Assembly (NCBI RefSeq): GCF_026213295.1
Contig: NC_079412.1
Coordinates: 19,968,570-20,032,569 of the forward strand
Direction of reading: 5' to 3'
DNA length: 64,000 nucleotides
Origin: Gadus chalcogrammus
Taxonomy: Eukaryota > Chordata > Actinopteri > Gadiformes > Gadidae
Of the stretch, positions 1 to 10,122 are shown in pieces. Below the pieces are notes generated by a model that was not told the DNA's origin, did no database searches, and saw nothing but the letters and a program-made list of their open reading frames with translations. Position 1 is the stretch's first letter. Each line of letters starts with the position of its first letter. The position numbers and the translations under genes were made by a program.

Positions 1-465
1 GAGGAGGAGGATCTAGTCAACACAATGTTAACATGTCAGGAGGAGGAGGAGGATCTAGTCAACACAATGTTAACATGTCAGGAGGAGGACCTAGTCAACA
101 CCATGTTAACATGTCAGGAGGAGGAGGACCTAGTCAACACAATGTTAACATGTCAGGAGGAGGACCTAGTCAACACAATGTTAACATGTCAGGAGGAGGA
201 CCTAGTCAACACAATGTTAACATGTCAGGAGGAGGACCTAGTCAACACAATGTTAACATGTTAGGAGGACCTAGTCAACACAATGTTAACATGTCAGGAG
301 GAGGACCTAGTCAACACCATGTTAACATGTTAGCAAGAGGACCTAGTCAACACCATGTAAACATGTCAGGAGGAGGACCTGGTCAACACAATGTTAACAT
401 GTCAGGAGGAGGAGGAGGACCTAGTCAACACAATGTTAACATGTCAGGAGGACGACCTAGTCACC
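1..465. repeat. 36-bp minisatellite upstream of a tti1 exon
   Basis: About a dozen tandem copies of a 36-bp unit containing 'acctagtcaacacaatgtt' followed by GGA triplets. Copies differ mostly by one GGA more or less, so the reading frame stays open for over 600 bp. The open frame (repeating a 12-residue S-G-G-G-P-S-Q-H-N-V-N pattern) does not continue in the tti1 frame, so I read this as an intronic repeat and not protein coding. It begins at or before the window edge. Confidence 0.9.
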
Positions 466-490
466 ACTTTGTGGCTGTTGTTTTGAAAAG

Positions 491-627
491 TGGCCCCAGA
501 AGAGGCAGAAGAAGAGGAGGGGCCGGATGTGAAGAAGGAGCTTCCTGCCCACATCGTCATCACGAAGGAAGTCATGCAACGGTGCACCCACCTGCTGTCA
601 GACCCCAGCCTCCGCATCAGACTCAAG
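491..627 (+). CDS. tti1: TELO2-interacting protein 1 (TTI1), internal exon near the 3' end
   Basis: First of five consecutive exons that together give the C-terminal part of TTI1, a large alpha-helical HEAT-repeat protein. With TELO2 and TTI2 it forms the cytoplasmic TTT complex, which with HSP90 matures PIKK kinases (mTOR, ATM, ATR, DNA-PKcs). This exon encodes an acidic stretch (EEAEEEEG) followed by KKELPAHIVITKEVMQRC and LLSDPSLRIRLK, typical of the TTI1 C-terminal half. The donor is AAG|GTACCG after 627. The acceptor is less clear: AG at 489-490 has a poor pyrimidine tract and AG a few bases later could be used, so the left boundary is approximate. Earlier exons lie outside the window. 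A GT/GC-rich simple repeat fills the short intron that follows (about 628-720). Confidence 0.85.
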
Positions 628-736
628 GTACCGTGTGTGTGTTTGCGTGCGTGTGTGCGTGTGCCCGTGCGTGCGTGTGTGCGTGCGTGCATGTGCGCGT
701 GCATGCGTGCGCCCACTGATGCGTCTCCGCCTCCAG

Positions 737-877
737 GTGCTGGACATCCTGGAGCTGTGCGTGTGCGTTCTGCGCGTGGCGGAGGACGAGCTGTTACCCA
801 TGGTGCACCGCTGCTGGCCAGCGCTCCTCCGCAGGCTGACCGACGACGACCCCCTCGCCGTCCTCCGGGGCTTCAAG
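737..877 (+). CDS. tti1: TTI1 exon, HEAT-repeat segment
   Basis: A 141-bp (47-codon) exon bounded by CTCCAG|GTGCTG and TTCAAG|GTGAGT, both good splice sites. It encodes a HEAT-like helix pair beginning VLDILELCVCVLR and ending DDPLAVLRGFK. The HRCWPALLRRL segment is the characteristic TTI1 repeat. Reading frame and phase join cleanly to the exons on both sides. The exon is GC-rich compared with the AT-rich spacers around it, as expected of constrained coding sequence. There is no internal stop or frameshift. The next exon is about 0.94 kb downstream across an intron holding a LINE tail and a SINE. Confidence 0.92.
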
Positions 878-1070
878 GTGAGTCCTTTCCCCCAAGACCC
901 CCAAGACCCCCGGAGCCTTCCAGGGGACCCCTACTCAAGTCAAGTTATTTTTTGTCCAAGATTCCTCTCGGTTATGTCTCATATTCTACATTGCACTCCT
1001 AGGGTTGGGGTTAGCCATCCCTTCTGAGTGTTTGTTTGTTTTGAGGAGTTTTCCAGTTAAGGGGTTAAGA

Positions 1071-1235
1071 GTTAATAATAATAATAATAATAAATTTTAT
1101 TTAAAGGGCGCCTTTCAAGACACTCAAGGTCACCTTACAGAGCATAAAGTTATAAGACAGAGGTTAAACATGAAGAATTAATAACACTCAAAAGACGACT
1201 AAAGTGAAGGGGGGGACCTCACTAACCACCACCAA
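1071..1235 (-). mobile_element. Decayed LINE/SINE 3' end with (TAA)n tail
   Basis: A (TAA)n run at about 1073-1092 precedes AAATTTTATTTAAAGGGCGCC and a conserved-looking block (caagacactcaaggtcacc). This is the arrangement of L2/Rex-like LINE 3' tails read on the minus strand, as also seen at 15.8 kb. No coding remnant is visible. Family assignment is tentative. Confidence 0.45.
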
Positions 1236-1565
1236 TATGTAGCACCCACTTGGGTGATGCACGGCGACCAATCGACGCCCGAACGCTCACTACACACCAG
1301 CTTGAGGTGGAGAGTTAGGGATGAGGTGGAGAGTGAGGGAAAAGAACATTTAAACTATCGACAAATTCCCAGTAACAATAACAAGTTAAGGGTTGTTCCC
1401 ATGAGCCCCTCGGAGTCTGACCCGTTTCCACCGGGGTACACCGCCACAGCTACGTCGGCTGGTGACGGCGTCACACCCCAACAATCTCTGCAGACCTGGC
1501 TCCCCTCTGATCGGGCGGTGTGAGTGACCCCCTGGCTCCCCCCCTCCCCCCCTGCTCCCCCCCCT

Positions 1566-1808
1566 GGGTGACGGCTTAGCTCAGGAGGTAGAGCAGTTGT
1601 CTTGTAACAGAAGGGTTTGCTAGTTCGATCCCCAGCGTGTTGTTGTGTCCCTGAGCAAGACACTTAACCCTAACTGCTCCTGACGAGCTGGCTGTCGCCT
1701 TGCATGGTTCACTCTGCCGTCGGTCGGTGTGTCAAGGTGTGTATCAACCGATGTAAGTCGCTTCGGATAAAAGCGTCTGCTAAACGCCCCAATTGTAATT
1801 GTAATTGC
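1566..1808 (+). mobile_element. tRNA-derived SINE with LINE-type 3' tail
   Basis: The head has a tRNA-like A box (gcttagctcaggaggtag) and B box (agttcgatcccc) with pol III spacing. The body has the widespread fish SINE segment 'gagcaagacacttaaccc'. The 3' part (tgtaagtcgcttcggataaa, agcgtctgct) ends in TTGTAA-type repeats, resembling the stem-loop tail of UnaL2-type L2 LINEs. The tail stops about seven bases before the acceptor AG of the next tti1 exon. Confidence 0.85.
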
Positions 1809-1814
1809 TCCCAG

Positions 1815-2019
1815 GTGCTGTGCACCCTGGGCGAGGCGTGCGGCAACTTCCTCCGGGGCAGGGTGTCCAAGGAGGTGCTGCCCCGGCTGGGCGCCTCGCT
1901 GGCCCGCCAGGCCCCGGTCAGCGCGCGCGCCGGGCCCGTCTACACCCACACGCTGGCCTACAAGCTGCAGCTGGCCGTCCTGCAGGGCCTGGGATCTCTC
2001 TGCCTGAGGCTGGACCTGG
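1815..2019 (+). CDS. tti1: TTI1 exon, HEAT-repeat segment
   Basis: A 205-bp exon from CTCCCAG|GTGCTG to CTGG|GTAGGA. It encodes [13 protein letters not shown], a stretch with [12 protein letters not shown], then [20 protein letters not shown] and [13 protein letters not shown]. The '[10 protein letters not shown]' segment is highly characteristic of vertebrate TTI1. It joins in phase to the previous exon (FK|VL) and to the next (L-G|E-A-D). The acceptor pyrimidine tract is almost absent because a SINE tail runs up to position 1808, leaving only about seven bases (ctcccag). The frame is intact and GC-rich. Confidence 0.93.
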
Positions 2020-2029
2020 GTAGGACCCC

Positions 2030-2400
2030 GCGCCGACCTCTGACCTCTCTCCCGCACCACGCTGACCTCTGACCTCTCACCTGCACCACGCTGACCTCTG
2101 ACCTCTCACCTGCAACACACTGACCTCTGACCTCTCTCCCGCACCACGCTGACCACTGACCTCTCACCTGCATCACGCTGACCTCTCAGCTGCACACAGC
2201 ACGCTGACCTCTCCTGCAACACACTGACCTCTCACCTGCACCACGCTGACCACTGACCTCTGAACTCTCACCTGCACCACGCTGACCTCTGACCTGCACA
2301 AACAACGCTGACCTCTAAGCTTTCACCTGCACCAGCTGACCTCTGACCTCTCACCTGCACCAGCTGACCTCTGACCTCTCACCTGCACCAGCTGACACGT
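2030..2400. repeat. Degenerate tandem repeat (ctgacctctcacctgcacca)n in a tti1 intron
   Basis: About 370 bp of imperfect repeats built from 'gacctctgacctctcac' and 'ctgcaccacgctgacc'. Unit length varies, roughly 20-40 bp. It starts just after the splice donor at 2020. No coding signal. Confidence 0.85.
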
Positions 2401-3595
2401 GTATTCAGACAGTATAGGCTGAGGTGGCTTTCTATGTTAGTTATTTGGTCATTTGGCGTGTGGCAGTGCTTTACAGCCGAAAGTGGAAGAGGACGTTGAC
2501 GTCTTGCTCTCTCTGAGCCATGTGCACCCACTTTGCTGTGCCGTCGCTCATTGGTCGTTCCAGTTCTTGGCTCATCATTGGTCTCTAGAGAACAAGCGAT
2601 CCCACCACAGCTCGTTAGAGTTTTTTTAACATCACCGTCACTCAGGGGAAACAAACGAAAAAACCTGATGACCTAATTCAATGGATTTGACATGATCTGG
2701 TAAGGCACTGTCACTATAGTGCATTTAGGACCAATAAACAAGCCATGAAGTCTACTAAATTGTACTTAGACCATTCAAGACAGGATTGTGTTGAGGCGAC
2801 AGATCTACAGATTGAACATATCTGGCATCCAATCGTTCTTCAATGCAAGGTGACGGGCGACCAACCATCAGTCTTATGGATCTTATACCGCTCTGACAGA
2901 GATCCTCTGTGGGCGAATTATCTGATTGGACAATGTTTGGACCTTGTCTGGAGGAAATCCAGGCACGGCTCACCAATGGCTAACACCATCCCTGCGGAGA
3001 AGCTTGGGGGCGTCATCTCTGAAGGTCCGTGGTCTGCAGATTCAGGGTCTGGGCTTGAACACGGTGGAACATCTCTGGAGAGACCTGAAGAGCTGTGCAA
3101 AGTAAACCCAAGAGGGCTTGAGGCTCCAGTTAAGGGTCTGAATACTGTAAATGCTATATAAAGAAACGGTCTGATATACCAAACACAGGGGACAGTGACA
3201 ATCCCACGCTAATGATTGTCCTTTGTGGACAACAGGCTGCTGTTGGGTTGCCAGGTTTTACTGCAACACCCCCATTTACCTTTGCTGTGAAGGCCAGCAG
3301 TGGAGTCAGTAAGGAAGAATTTGCTAGCTAAAGCTATGATCTACCCCATCACGACGAACTGAATAGATCTGGGTTGGGTGTGGTTTCCTGTCAAGTTTTG
3401 CAGATGCATTGAAGGTGCAATCTCGGGTCTAGTATGCTGTTCACTGAACTAGTACTCCCTGCCTTCACTTCCAGATCATCTGACCGTTTGTATGCATGTG
3501 TTTACTTCCATGGATAACTACAGAAAAATATCTGAGATCTGTATTAACACACAAAACGAAGCCACTAGCATTATTTAAGTGTCAAGGTCTTGTTT
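2401..3595. other. tti1 intron, unrecognised sequence
   Basis: Unique-looking AT-moderate sequence. An open frame at 2745-3161 (138 codons) resembles no family I know, has no splice context, and is contradicted by an equally open antisense frame. I see no gene or classifiable repeat here. Confidence 0.5.
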
Positions 3596-3930
3596 GACGA
3601 CCAGGGGTCGTACAAATTTTTCTGAAGGGTGATCTTTACATCATTGAGGGGACAAAGGCAGCCCTAGATAAAGAACTAGTGTGGTTTGCAGCCACTGAAA
3701 ATCAGCCCAAACCAACCACTCTTTACCTCCTAACCTCAGCGACTATCAGAGGGCAGCATCTATGTACAGCTCCTGCGGTGACCAGTGAAGTATTCATGAC
3801 GTCTCCTTTTAAGGAACATTTAGCAGCCTATCACAGATCTAATCGAATGGTGGAACCCAACAAGTATGAAACAAAGCAGCCAACATTAAGATGAAAAAAT
3901 AGTCACAAAGAAATGTTTTCAATCATTTTA
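3596..3930. repeat. Receptor-array 3' spacer unit (most tti1-proximal copy)
   Basis: This block ('gaggggacaaaggcagccct', 'aactagtgtggtttgcagcc', 'tctatgtacagctcctg', 'tctccttttaaggaacat') recurs immediately 3' of almost every CTLR gene or pseudogene, for example about 27,020-27,350, 28,770-29,118, 36,425-36,767, 38,290-38,625, 45,710-46,069, 53,100-53,459 and 54,990-55,320. It marks the left boundary of the duplicated unit inside the tti1 intron. Confidence 0.8.
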
Positions 3931-4675
3931 TTAAATATTGTTCACAAATCCCCAAGCATAAGTCTTCACAGCTCTCATCTGTCCATTTAAATTAGTTCTG
4001 CTCCACGACCATCCCAAAGCAGTTCTGGTCCTCACCTCCATCAGGCTCCCCTCCACTCCAGGCAGGGTCATCCAGTGACAGGACGGTCCCATCAACCCCA
4101 CATCCCTTCAGAGGCCTCATCCGTTGCTCCAAGCCAGAAGTAGAAGTGGTAGTTGTACCCGCTTAGGAAGTCCATCTCCGCTTTACTGTCCACAAACCAC
4201 CAGATCTGCTCTGTCGGAAACAAAGAACTCCCTGCTCTTCTTCCAGGATCCCAACACGTTGTTAATCCGGTAACATTTAAAACCAAACTCATCCGAACCA
4301 CCCGAACAGTCCTGTTCCCAAAGTAGTGTTGCTATGTTCCGTGCAATTCTTCAGTATAAGGCGAGCGTGGTCCATGTCGGTCTCGTATTTCACTGCCAAC
4401 CCCAGCAGTCCAGCCAGCAGGACAACAGACAGCAGGCCCAGAAGCACAGACACAGTCCTGATAGGACACCAAGGAGGGCTCACAGCGTCCGGCCGCTGAC
4501 TTCTTCCTGTTCTCAGAGACTTGGAGGACTCCTCTGTCCCCACAGAGTCCTGGTGTGGATCTCTGAGGCTCTCCAGGCTAGCGTAGATGTCCACTATCCT
4601 CTCCTCTCTCTCTCCTTGTGTATACCTGCTGGCCTTGGTCATCATGTTGGGCATGGCGTAAATCACCTCAGCCAT
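3931..4675 (-). pseudogene. Class A CTLR pseudogene nested antisense in a tti1 intron
   Basis: Reads leftwards from ATG at 4675. The cytoplasmic tail is intact and class A (MAEVIYAMPN, VDIYASLESL), with a membrane segment LLGLLSVVLLAGLLGLAV. The stalk then breaks: a frameshift near 4290-4310 loses the CTLD start. The CTLD continues in another frame (VDSKAEMDFLSGY, FYFWLGATDEASEGMWG), hits a stop, and its end is still recognisable (EPDGGED, then KWTDESCEDL). It lies wholly in the large tti1 intron on the opposite strand and, like its relatives, has no introns. Position suggests it descends from the founding insertion; it is now inactive. The upstream ETS/RUNX-like element of intact genes is degraded here (aggaagtcttctcaccgg). 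Confidence 0.85.
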
Positions 4676-4689
4676 GTTGTGGTCTTGAC

Positions 4690-5760
4690 TGTATTCACAG
4701 AGTTGATCTTATCGTCCTACGCCTGTGAGCGGTTCGTCTTTCTGTGCGTTCTGTCTGACAGCAGGGCGAGGTCTTCACACCCACGATACCCAAGCAGGAA
4801 GTCTTCTCACCGGATGAGCCGTTGCGCTTACTGCAATATTGCACACCTCTGTGTTGCCAAGGCAATCACAGGGGATGACAAACTACCACAATCATTTTGA
4901 CTACTCCATTCCCGGCCAAAGCTTGTATATTTGATTTAGAATAATAAAGCTCCAGTCTTATTTGAACCACAGAGCCCCCCAGCACCAAGACACTGCAGGT
5001 AATTAGTTCAAATCACTAATCATGGGTTCAGCGCTTCATAAGTAACAAGTATTTATTGTAGGACTTAAATGTTAAAACAAGAACCAACTATATCAAAGGG
5101 CTCTTTAGTGACCAATGATAATGAGACGGTACAAGACCAATTACATTACATTAAGAGTGAAGTGAAAGTGAAGGTGAGGAATAAATGGATTGATCTCACC
5201 GGTTGAGGAGAGGAACTGGGCCTAGCAGGCCTGACTCCATCTTGTGTTACGAAGGAGCCATAATTAAGGAGATTTCAATACATTGGGCACTACAGGATCT
5301 GTTCATCGATGTAATTCAGATTTTTTAGTTTCCACAGTTCCTCTTGGGGCTGGAGGTGAAGATCAAGCGAAATCATTTTTATTTTGACAAATGTATTGCA
5401 TGTAGACTTTAATTTAATCAACAATATACAGCATGTTTTATGCTGAATTGACTTGGTACCATTTAGTGTGATCCCTACAGCACATATGATCTTGTAATGC
5501 CAACTTTCTCATTTTGACTGATTCCCGAAACTGATAGTCGACCAGAAAAATCCAATAGCTAATTTTAAATAGCTGAAATGATCAGATCTCATGGCCTGTA
5601 ATCTGAGTCATTAGTTTAGTTCTGCAAACAGAGCTCAACTATTGTTGTTCCTAGGCTTTCTTCTTTCTTTATTTCTTTCTTTCTTTCTTATTCTCTGCAA
5701 AACTTTTGTTACCCTACTCCTTCCACAATTGGGTTAAACACCAAATTCATTTGGGTCATT
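4690..5760. other. tti1 intron segment that seeded array spacers
   Basis: Colinear with array blocks at about 40,520-41,520, 47,850-48,840 and 61,590-62,680: 'gatgagccgt', 'ggggatgacaaac', 'acagagccccccagcacc', one copy of the 'gggcctagcaggcctgactc' unit, and 'ttccacagttcctcttggg'. A CTTT-rich run lies at about 5,660-5,690. No gene seen. Confidence 0.75.
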
Positions 5761-5789
5761 TGGGATCCACACTGTAAATCCTAGGGCCT

Positions 5790-6165
5790 GTTAGGAGGTC
5801 ATATTAACATACATAGTATAATATCCAAATGTGACCAAATCCAGCATCTATTAAGTGAGTCTAACTTGGATTTTCTTTGCATCACTGAAACCTGGCATAG
5901 TAATTCTCCAATGGCTGGATTACATGTACCGGGTTACAATATCTTTAGATTAGACAGATCCGGGGGAAGGGGTGGGGGGGAAATGTTTTATGTAAAAGAA
6001 CATCTTAAGTGTAATCAAATCAAATGGGCCTGTGTAACCAACATGGAACGTATAGGGCTCAATGCCATTCTTTCTGAATAGATGTCAGTGTCATTGGTAG
6101 GGATTTATTGGCCACCATCAACGTCTAATGTGTTTTATGAGAATCTGCAGGATGTGCTTAAAGGG
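5790..6165 (+). mobile_element. LINE fragment: N-terminal endonuclease part
   Basis: The translated fragment contains LDFLCITETWH, followed by NIFRLDRSGGRGGGEMFYVK and, after a stop, VGIYWPPSTSN. 'L..ITETW' and 'R..GRGGG' are hallmarks of the apurinic-endonuclease domain of non-LTR retrotransposons. The fragment is truncated on both sides and carries stops, so it is dead. It sits in the tti1 intron, sense to tti1. Confidence 0.75.
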
Positions 6166-6556
6166 GACCTATTATGCTTTTTCAACTTTATGACCTATAA
6201 ACGTTGTTATATTGATTGATAGTCATGTTTAACCATGCACAAAAAACGATGTCGATTTTCGGGAAACTCTTCCTCTCATCTGGGCGCTTTCAGCATTCTC
6301 TGTCAACGCTCGGTTTCGTCCTTCTCCGCCCCCTCGCCCCCCTCCTGCCAACCCAACTCCGTTGTGATTGGTTACCTTCCTTGAAGCGCGCGCGCGGGCA
6401 GTTTGACCAGGCATATGGGGCGCGGCAGGAGTGCCTCTACGTAGATGATTTCCCGGAAATGTGAACAACTGAATCGCAAACGTTGTACATCATGTACGTC
6501 ATTATTTGACACTTTAGTATGGTTACACATGACTATCAATCATTATAACAACGTTT
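6165..6556. mobile_element. Non-autonomous DNA transposon (MITE-like)
   Basis: Begins 'aaaggggacctattatgc', a common fish MITE terminus. Inverted arms are visible at 6196-6227 (acgttgttatattgattgat, agtcatg) and 6527-6556 (catgactatcaatcattata, acaacgt). No coding capacity. Abuts the LINE fragment on its left. Confidence 0.65.
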
Positions 6557-6717
6557 TGTGTTCTTGAGTGTACAGTGTGGCTAGACGGGATTCCCAAGAG
6601 CAAACTAAGCTCCTTAAAGATAATTGATACATTTCCCTCTCTGGTTCCTACTCCTACATTTAGCAGCCATACACACAAATATATTAATACACACGTTTTT
6701 ATTGCTCTGTGTTTCAG

Positions 6718-6805
6718 GTGAGGCTGACCTGGATGCTGTCTTTGATGCCTGCCTTCCCTACCTGAGCTGTAGACAACCGATTAGCCTTCAGGAGGCGTGT
6801 CTAAG
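6718..6805 (+). CDS. tti1: TTI1 penultimate exon (the genuine copy)
   Basis: An 88-bp exon from TGTTTCAG|GTGAGG to CTAAG|GTAGC. It encodes EADLDAVFDACLPYLSC and RQPISLQEACL, and joins to the last exon as ACL|SVFRHL in phase. This is the copy that fits the rest of tti1 in order and phase, and it has Phe in the 'DAVFDAC' segment. All six full-length extra copies in the downstream array have Cys there (TTT to TGT). A (CA)n run follows at about 6853-6879, and the intron between it and the last exon is also copied into the array. Confidence 0.92.
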
Positions 6806-6846
6806 GTAGCAGCGCTAGTCAACAGATTCACTCTACCCAGATTCAT

Positions 6847-6877
<31 letters not shown>

Positions 6878-7075
6878 TTCATTAAATAGTGGATCTTATG
6901 GCCTGCATGTGATTCACTTCTTATTGCAAATCATCCAAAAATTGGGTCAAATAAATGTTGGCTTCAAGCTAAATGATCACGATGGGTGAAACATGAATCC
7001 ATGAATCCTACGGAGATCCTGACACCAGGTGGTGTCTGGGCGTGCTGCTGACTCCTCCCCTTCCTCCTCCTCCAG

Positions 7076-7307
7076 CGTGTTCCGTCACCTGATCCAGGTG
7101 GACCCGGACGCCTTCTGGCTGACGCTGAGCCAGCTGCACGCTGCCCTCCCCCACGCCCCGCCCCCTCCCCACCTCCAGCCCCTCCTACCGGGCGGGGCGG
7201 GGGCAGGGGCGGGCCCCTCCCGGGACCAGTACACACACAACCTGGACCAGCTGCTGAGGGACGCCTTCGGGGCCCCCGGCTCCCAGGGCCCCGGGTCTCT
7301 GGGATGA
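7076..7307 (+). CDS. tti1: TTI1 last coding exon with stop codon
   Basis: Starts after CCTCCTCCAG| and encodes SVFRHLIQVDPDAFWLTL, then SQLHAALPHAP, a Pro/Gly-rich insert, and the conserved C-terminal block DQYTHNLDQLLRDAF, ending at TGA 7305-7307. The human protein ends soon after the equivalent 'NPYTTNVLQLLKEL' block; here about 13 extra residues rich in Gly/Pro/Ser follow. The exon is strongly GC-rich. The array copies of the preceding intron stop a little before this exon, so no complete tti1 3' end was duplicated. A clear AATAAA signal was not located. Confidence 0.92.
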
Positions 7308-7890
7308 TGGGCAGGTGGACGAGCCAATCAGATGAGGCCTGATGTGGACGCACGCTGGGCTGTTCCGTCAGGTCGTCACGGGACCGACTGGTCCAACTGG
7401 TGCGGTGGAACTGCTGCTGTGGTTTCATAGACACACCAGTGACCTGCTGCCCTGAAGACACTTGCTCAAGGACAGAGTATCCGACCTCACTTGTGATGAG
7501 ATACCTGGATATCAATGATGTGTTACCATGTTTATACTCTGTGATATCCTAATTTACTGAGGAAGTAGCTCAATAGATGAACTTGTTCCTCTGTTTGAGG
7601 AGAACAAACACGGGACATTAAAACATTCGATCTTAATGTTTTAGGATTTGTTGTTGATAAGCATACGAGGCAGTGTTACAATAAGCTAGATCTGAGTAAA
7701 GAAAGGGAAGAGAGCGAGTAACGAGTGTCCTGGGTGCACTTTATATAGTCACCACTCGCTAGTCACCAGCTGGCGTGTGTGTGCATATGCAGCCTTGTGC
7801 GTCGTTGCGGTAAAGCTATATCCTGTTTCAACAAGGTAGTCGCTACACTATGTAGGCTACTGATACAACAGCAGTTCAAAAGTTCAACAG
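7308..7890. other. tti1 3' flank / 3' UTR region
   Basis: The stretch at about 7,450-7,640 ('cacttgctcaaggaca', 'acctggatatcaatgatgtg', 'tcctaatttactgagga') matches array blocks at about 42,230-42,370, 45,345-45,510 and 49,575-49,710, so this flank was part of the duplicated segment. The rest is unremarkable and I see no gene. Confidence 0.6.
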
Positions 7891-7891
7891 T

Positions 7892-7936
7892 ACAGTATGG
7901 AGTGCGGGATTCATTTAATCCCGCACTCCATACTGT
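7892..7936. repeat. Perfect 20-bp hairpin at the truncated Harbinger end
   Basis: Arms 7892-7911 (acagtatggagtgcgggatt) and 7917-7936 are exact reverse complements separated by a 5-nt loop (cattt). The right arm corresponds to internal sequence of the Harbinger copy at 13.25 kb; the left arm looks like an inverted duplicate made when the element end was lost. Confidence 0.85.
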
Positions 7937-8405
7937 CCACTCCCGGATCGCAGGAGGAGGAGAGGACGGCGCGACTGGAATAAAGCATCTGTCCAACATG
8001 TGTCAATATCATAATATTTTTATGTGACACTGTAAACACAATCAAAATCAAATGTCAATTAAATCCCAAGTGCGGAAAATCAAGCCACACCCTCATCACA
8101 ATCGTTATATTATAGTCCGTTCCTCTTGATGCTTTTCATGACAAATCAGGCATTCAAAAGGGGTTATATAATCAAGAACATTTTACGTGGGTAATTACAA
8201 ACTGATTAACCAAGCTGTTCTTGGTCAGTCTTATTACCGTAACTCTATACACACAGCGGTGAGCCCAGGGCGTAATGCTGCACCATGGCACTGCTGGAGG
8301 ACCATGCAAATGGCATGATTCGGAGGGAGAGGGTCTTCAGGGACCATAACGATTTATTGGCCCATGATGATGACTGGCTAATGAGCCGTTTTAGATTCCC
8401 TAGAG

Positions 8406-9622
8406 CAGTGAACCCCAATTAGCGGCCCGCGGGCCAGATCCGGCCCGCAAGAGCAAAATGTCCGGCCCGCGCAGACCCACATGTCACATGTCATCTCCAA
8501 AAAAAAAAAAAAAAAATTTTTTTTTTTTTTTTTTTTTATTTGCGCGGTCTGCTATATTTTCCCCTCAGCCCACACCATCCACTTGACCGTTGACGTTACT
8601 GCGTGCTGACGTAATAACGTGCTTCGTGCGTCACTTTCCCGCTATCCAAAAATCAACGGATTGAAAATTGATGAAAGAAACATGTCATTTGCCATGAAAA
8701 GGAAGGTCAACCAGGAGAACCGCCAGTTTAAAACTGAATGGACCGATGAGTATTGCTTTTCTTTACCGGACCATGCCAACGCAAAGCCGACATGCTTAAT
8801 ATGCAAGCAGAGGGTGGCTGTCATTAAATCGGACAACCTGACACAAACTGTTTGCATGCTGCCAGCTTTAATGGAAGTTTCCCAGAAAAATCTGAGCAAC
8901 GCAAACCAAAGATTGCAAGCATGTTGACATCATACAAGCGGTCAGTTTTAACCATATGCAAAACGGCATCGGCACAAGAGAGCGCAACAGCTGCTTCATT
9001 GCATGTTTTCTGGATGCTTGATAAAGCTAAGAAGCCCTTTGCTGATGCAGAGTTCATTAAACAATGTGCAATTCACATGGCTGGTGAAATCTTAAATCAA
9101 GAGGAAAAAATCTAAACAAAAGTTGTGGAGCTATGAAAGCAGGTGCCGAGGAAATGTCAGCTGAACACAAAGATCTGTTGCTGCACAACGATGTTCGCTG
9201 GCTGAGTAAAGGCCGTGTGTTGGAGAGGGTGTGCGACCTGCGTGATGAACGTGTGTCATTTTTATCCAGCCTGCAGAGCCCAAAAGCCCGCGAATTTCTG
9301 GCGGGCTGACGCCAAGGTGTTGGCAGATGTTAATTTTTTGTGACATCATGTCTCATCTGAATCACCTTAACCTGCAGCTACAAGGCAAGAACCACACTGT
9401 TGCTGACATGTACGAAGCGATTGAAGCCCTCCAGTCGAAGCTGGATGCTATTTAAACCTAATTGATCTAGCCCTCCTGCATTATCGCAAAAACAGTAATT
9501 ATAATTAAAGCTAAATTTGCACATAAAAATGGCGAATTAGAAAAATGAAACGACATTTCGGCCCTTGGCATGGCATGTTTGACCAAATTTGGCCCTCTGG
9601 AAAAACTAATTGGGGAACCCTG
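8406..9622 (+). mobile_element. hAT (Charlie-like) element inserted in HARBI1 exon 1
   Basis: Flanked by a perfect 8-bp target duplication CCCTAGAG (8398-8405 and 9623-9630). Terminal inverted repeats are cagtgaacccc and ggggaaccctg (imperfect). The inner ends carry the familiar 'gcggcccgcgggccagat' and 'ttggccctctgg' sequences. Internal coding remnants include a C2-type zinc-binding N-terminus (CLICKQRVAVIKSDNL), KPKIASMLTSYKRSV, and LLLHNDVRWLSKGRVLERV, as in the SCND3/ZBED5/GTF2IRD2 hAT-Charlie family. Multiple frameshifts and internal deletion show it is dead. A poly-A/poly-T tract lies at about 8,499-8,538. Confidence 0.88.
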
Positions 9623-9794
9623 CCCTAGAGCTATGCTCTTGGATCTATGTGCTGAACTGGGTCCAGGATTGGAAAGGGCAACACGTAGGAACCACGCAAT
9701 CCCGGTGCAGACGCAGGTCCTCAACACTTTGGGGTTCCTGGCAACCGGCTGTTTCAAACGGGAATTGGCAGACAGGTAAGTGTTTCATATAGCT

Positions 9795-10068
9795 TAGGGT
9801 GACCAGACGTCCTCTTTTTCCCGGACATGTCCTCTTTTCGAGACCTAAAAAATGCGTCCGGCAGGGATTCCAAAAACGTCCGGTATTTTGCCTCGTCGCA
9901 AAAAAAAAAATATATATATATATTATTGTTATTATACGTTCCACCTTCTTGCGCGAGCTGACAGTAGAGAGAGTCTGTCATTGGGCGACCGATCTCATGT
10001 GCTCGTTGAGAAGGTGCCGTGTATAGACGGAATGAAACCCCCACTGAAGTACGTAGGCTCACGATACA

Positions 10069-10122
<54 letters not shown>

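Noticed and set aside
33..719. Long open frame through the 36-bp minisatellite on the + strand
   Set aside because: Frame comes from a triplet-length repeat and runs out of the tti1 frame into a GT-rich intron; no splice or homology support.
444..876. Minus-strand and alternative-frame ORFs rich in Thr-His-Ala-Arg across 444-876
   Set aside because: Shadows of the GT/GC simple repeat and of tti1 exons.
2745..3161. 138-codon open frame in the tti1 intron
   Set aside because: No recognisable domain, competing antisense frames, no repeat-family or splice evidence.
4334..4900. Plus-strand frames opposite each CTLR N-terminus (recurring 'QQAQKHHHSPDRTPR' type)
   Set aside because: Antisense shadows of the tail and membrane segment; they recur only because the genes do.
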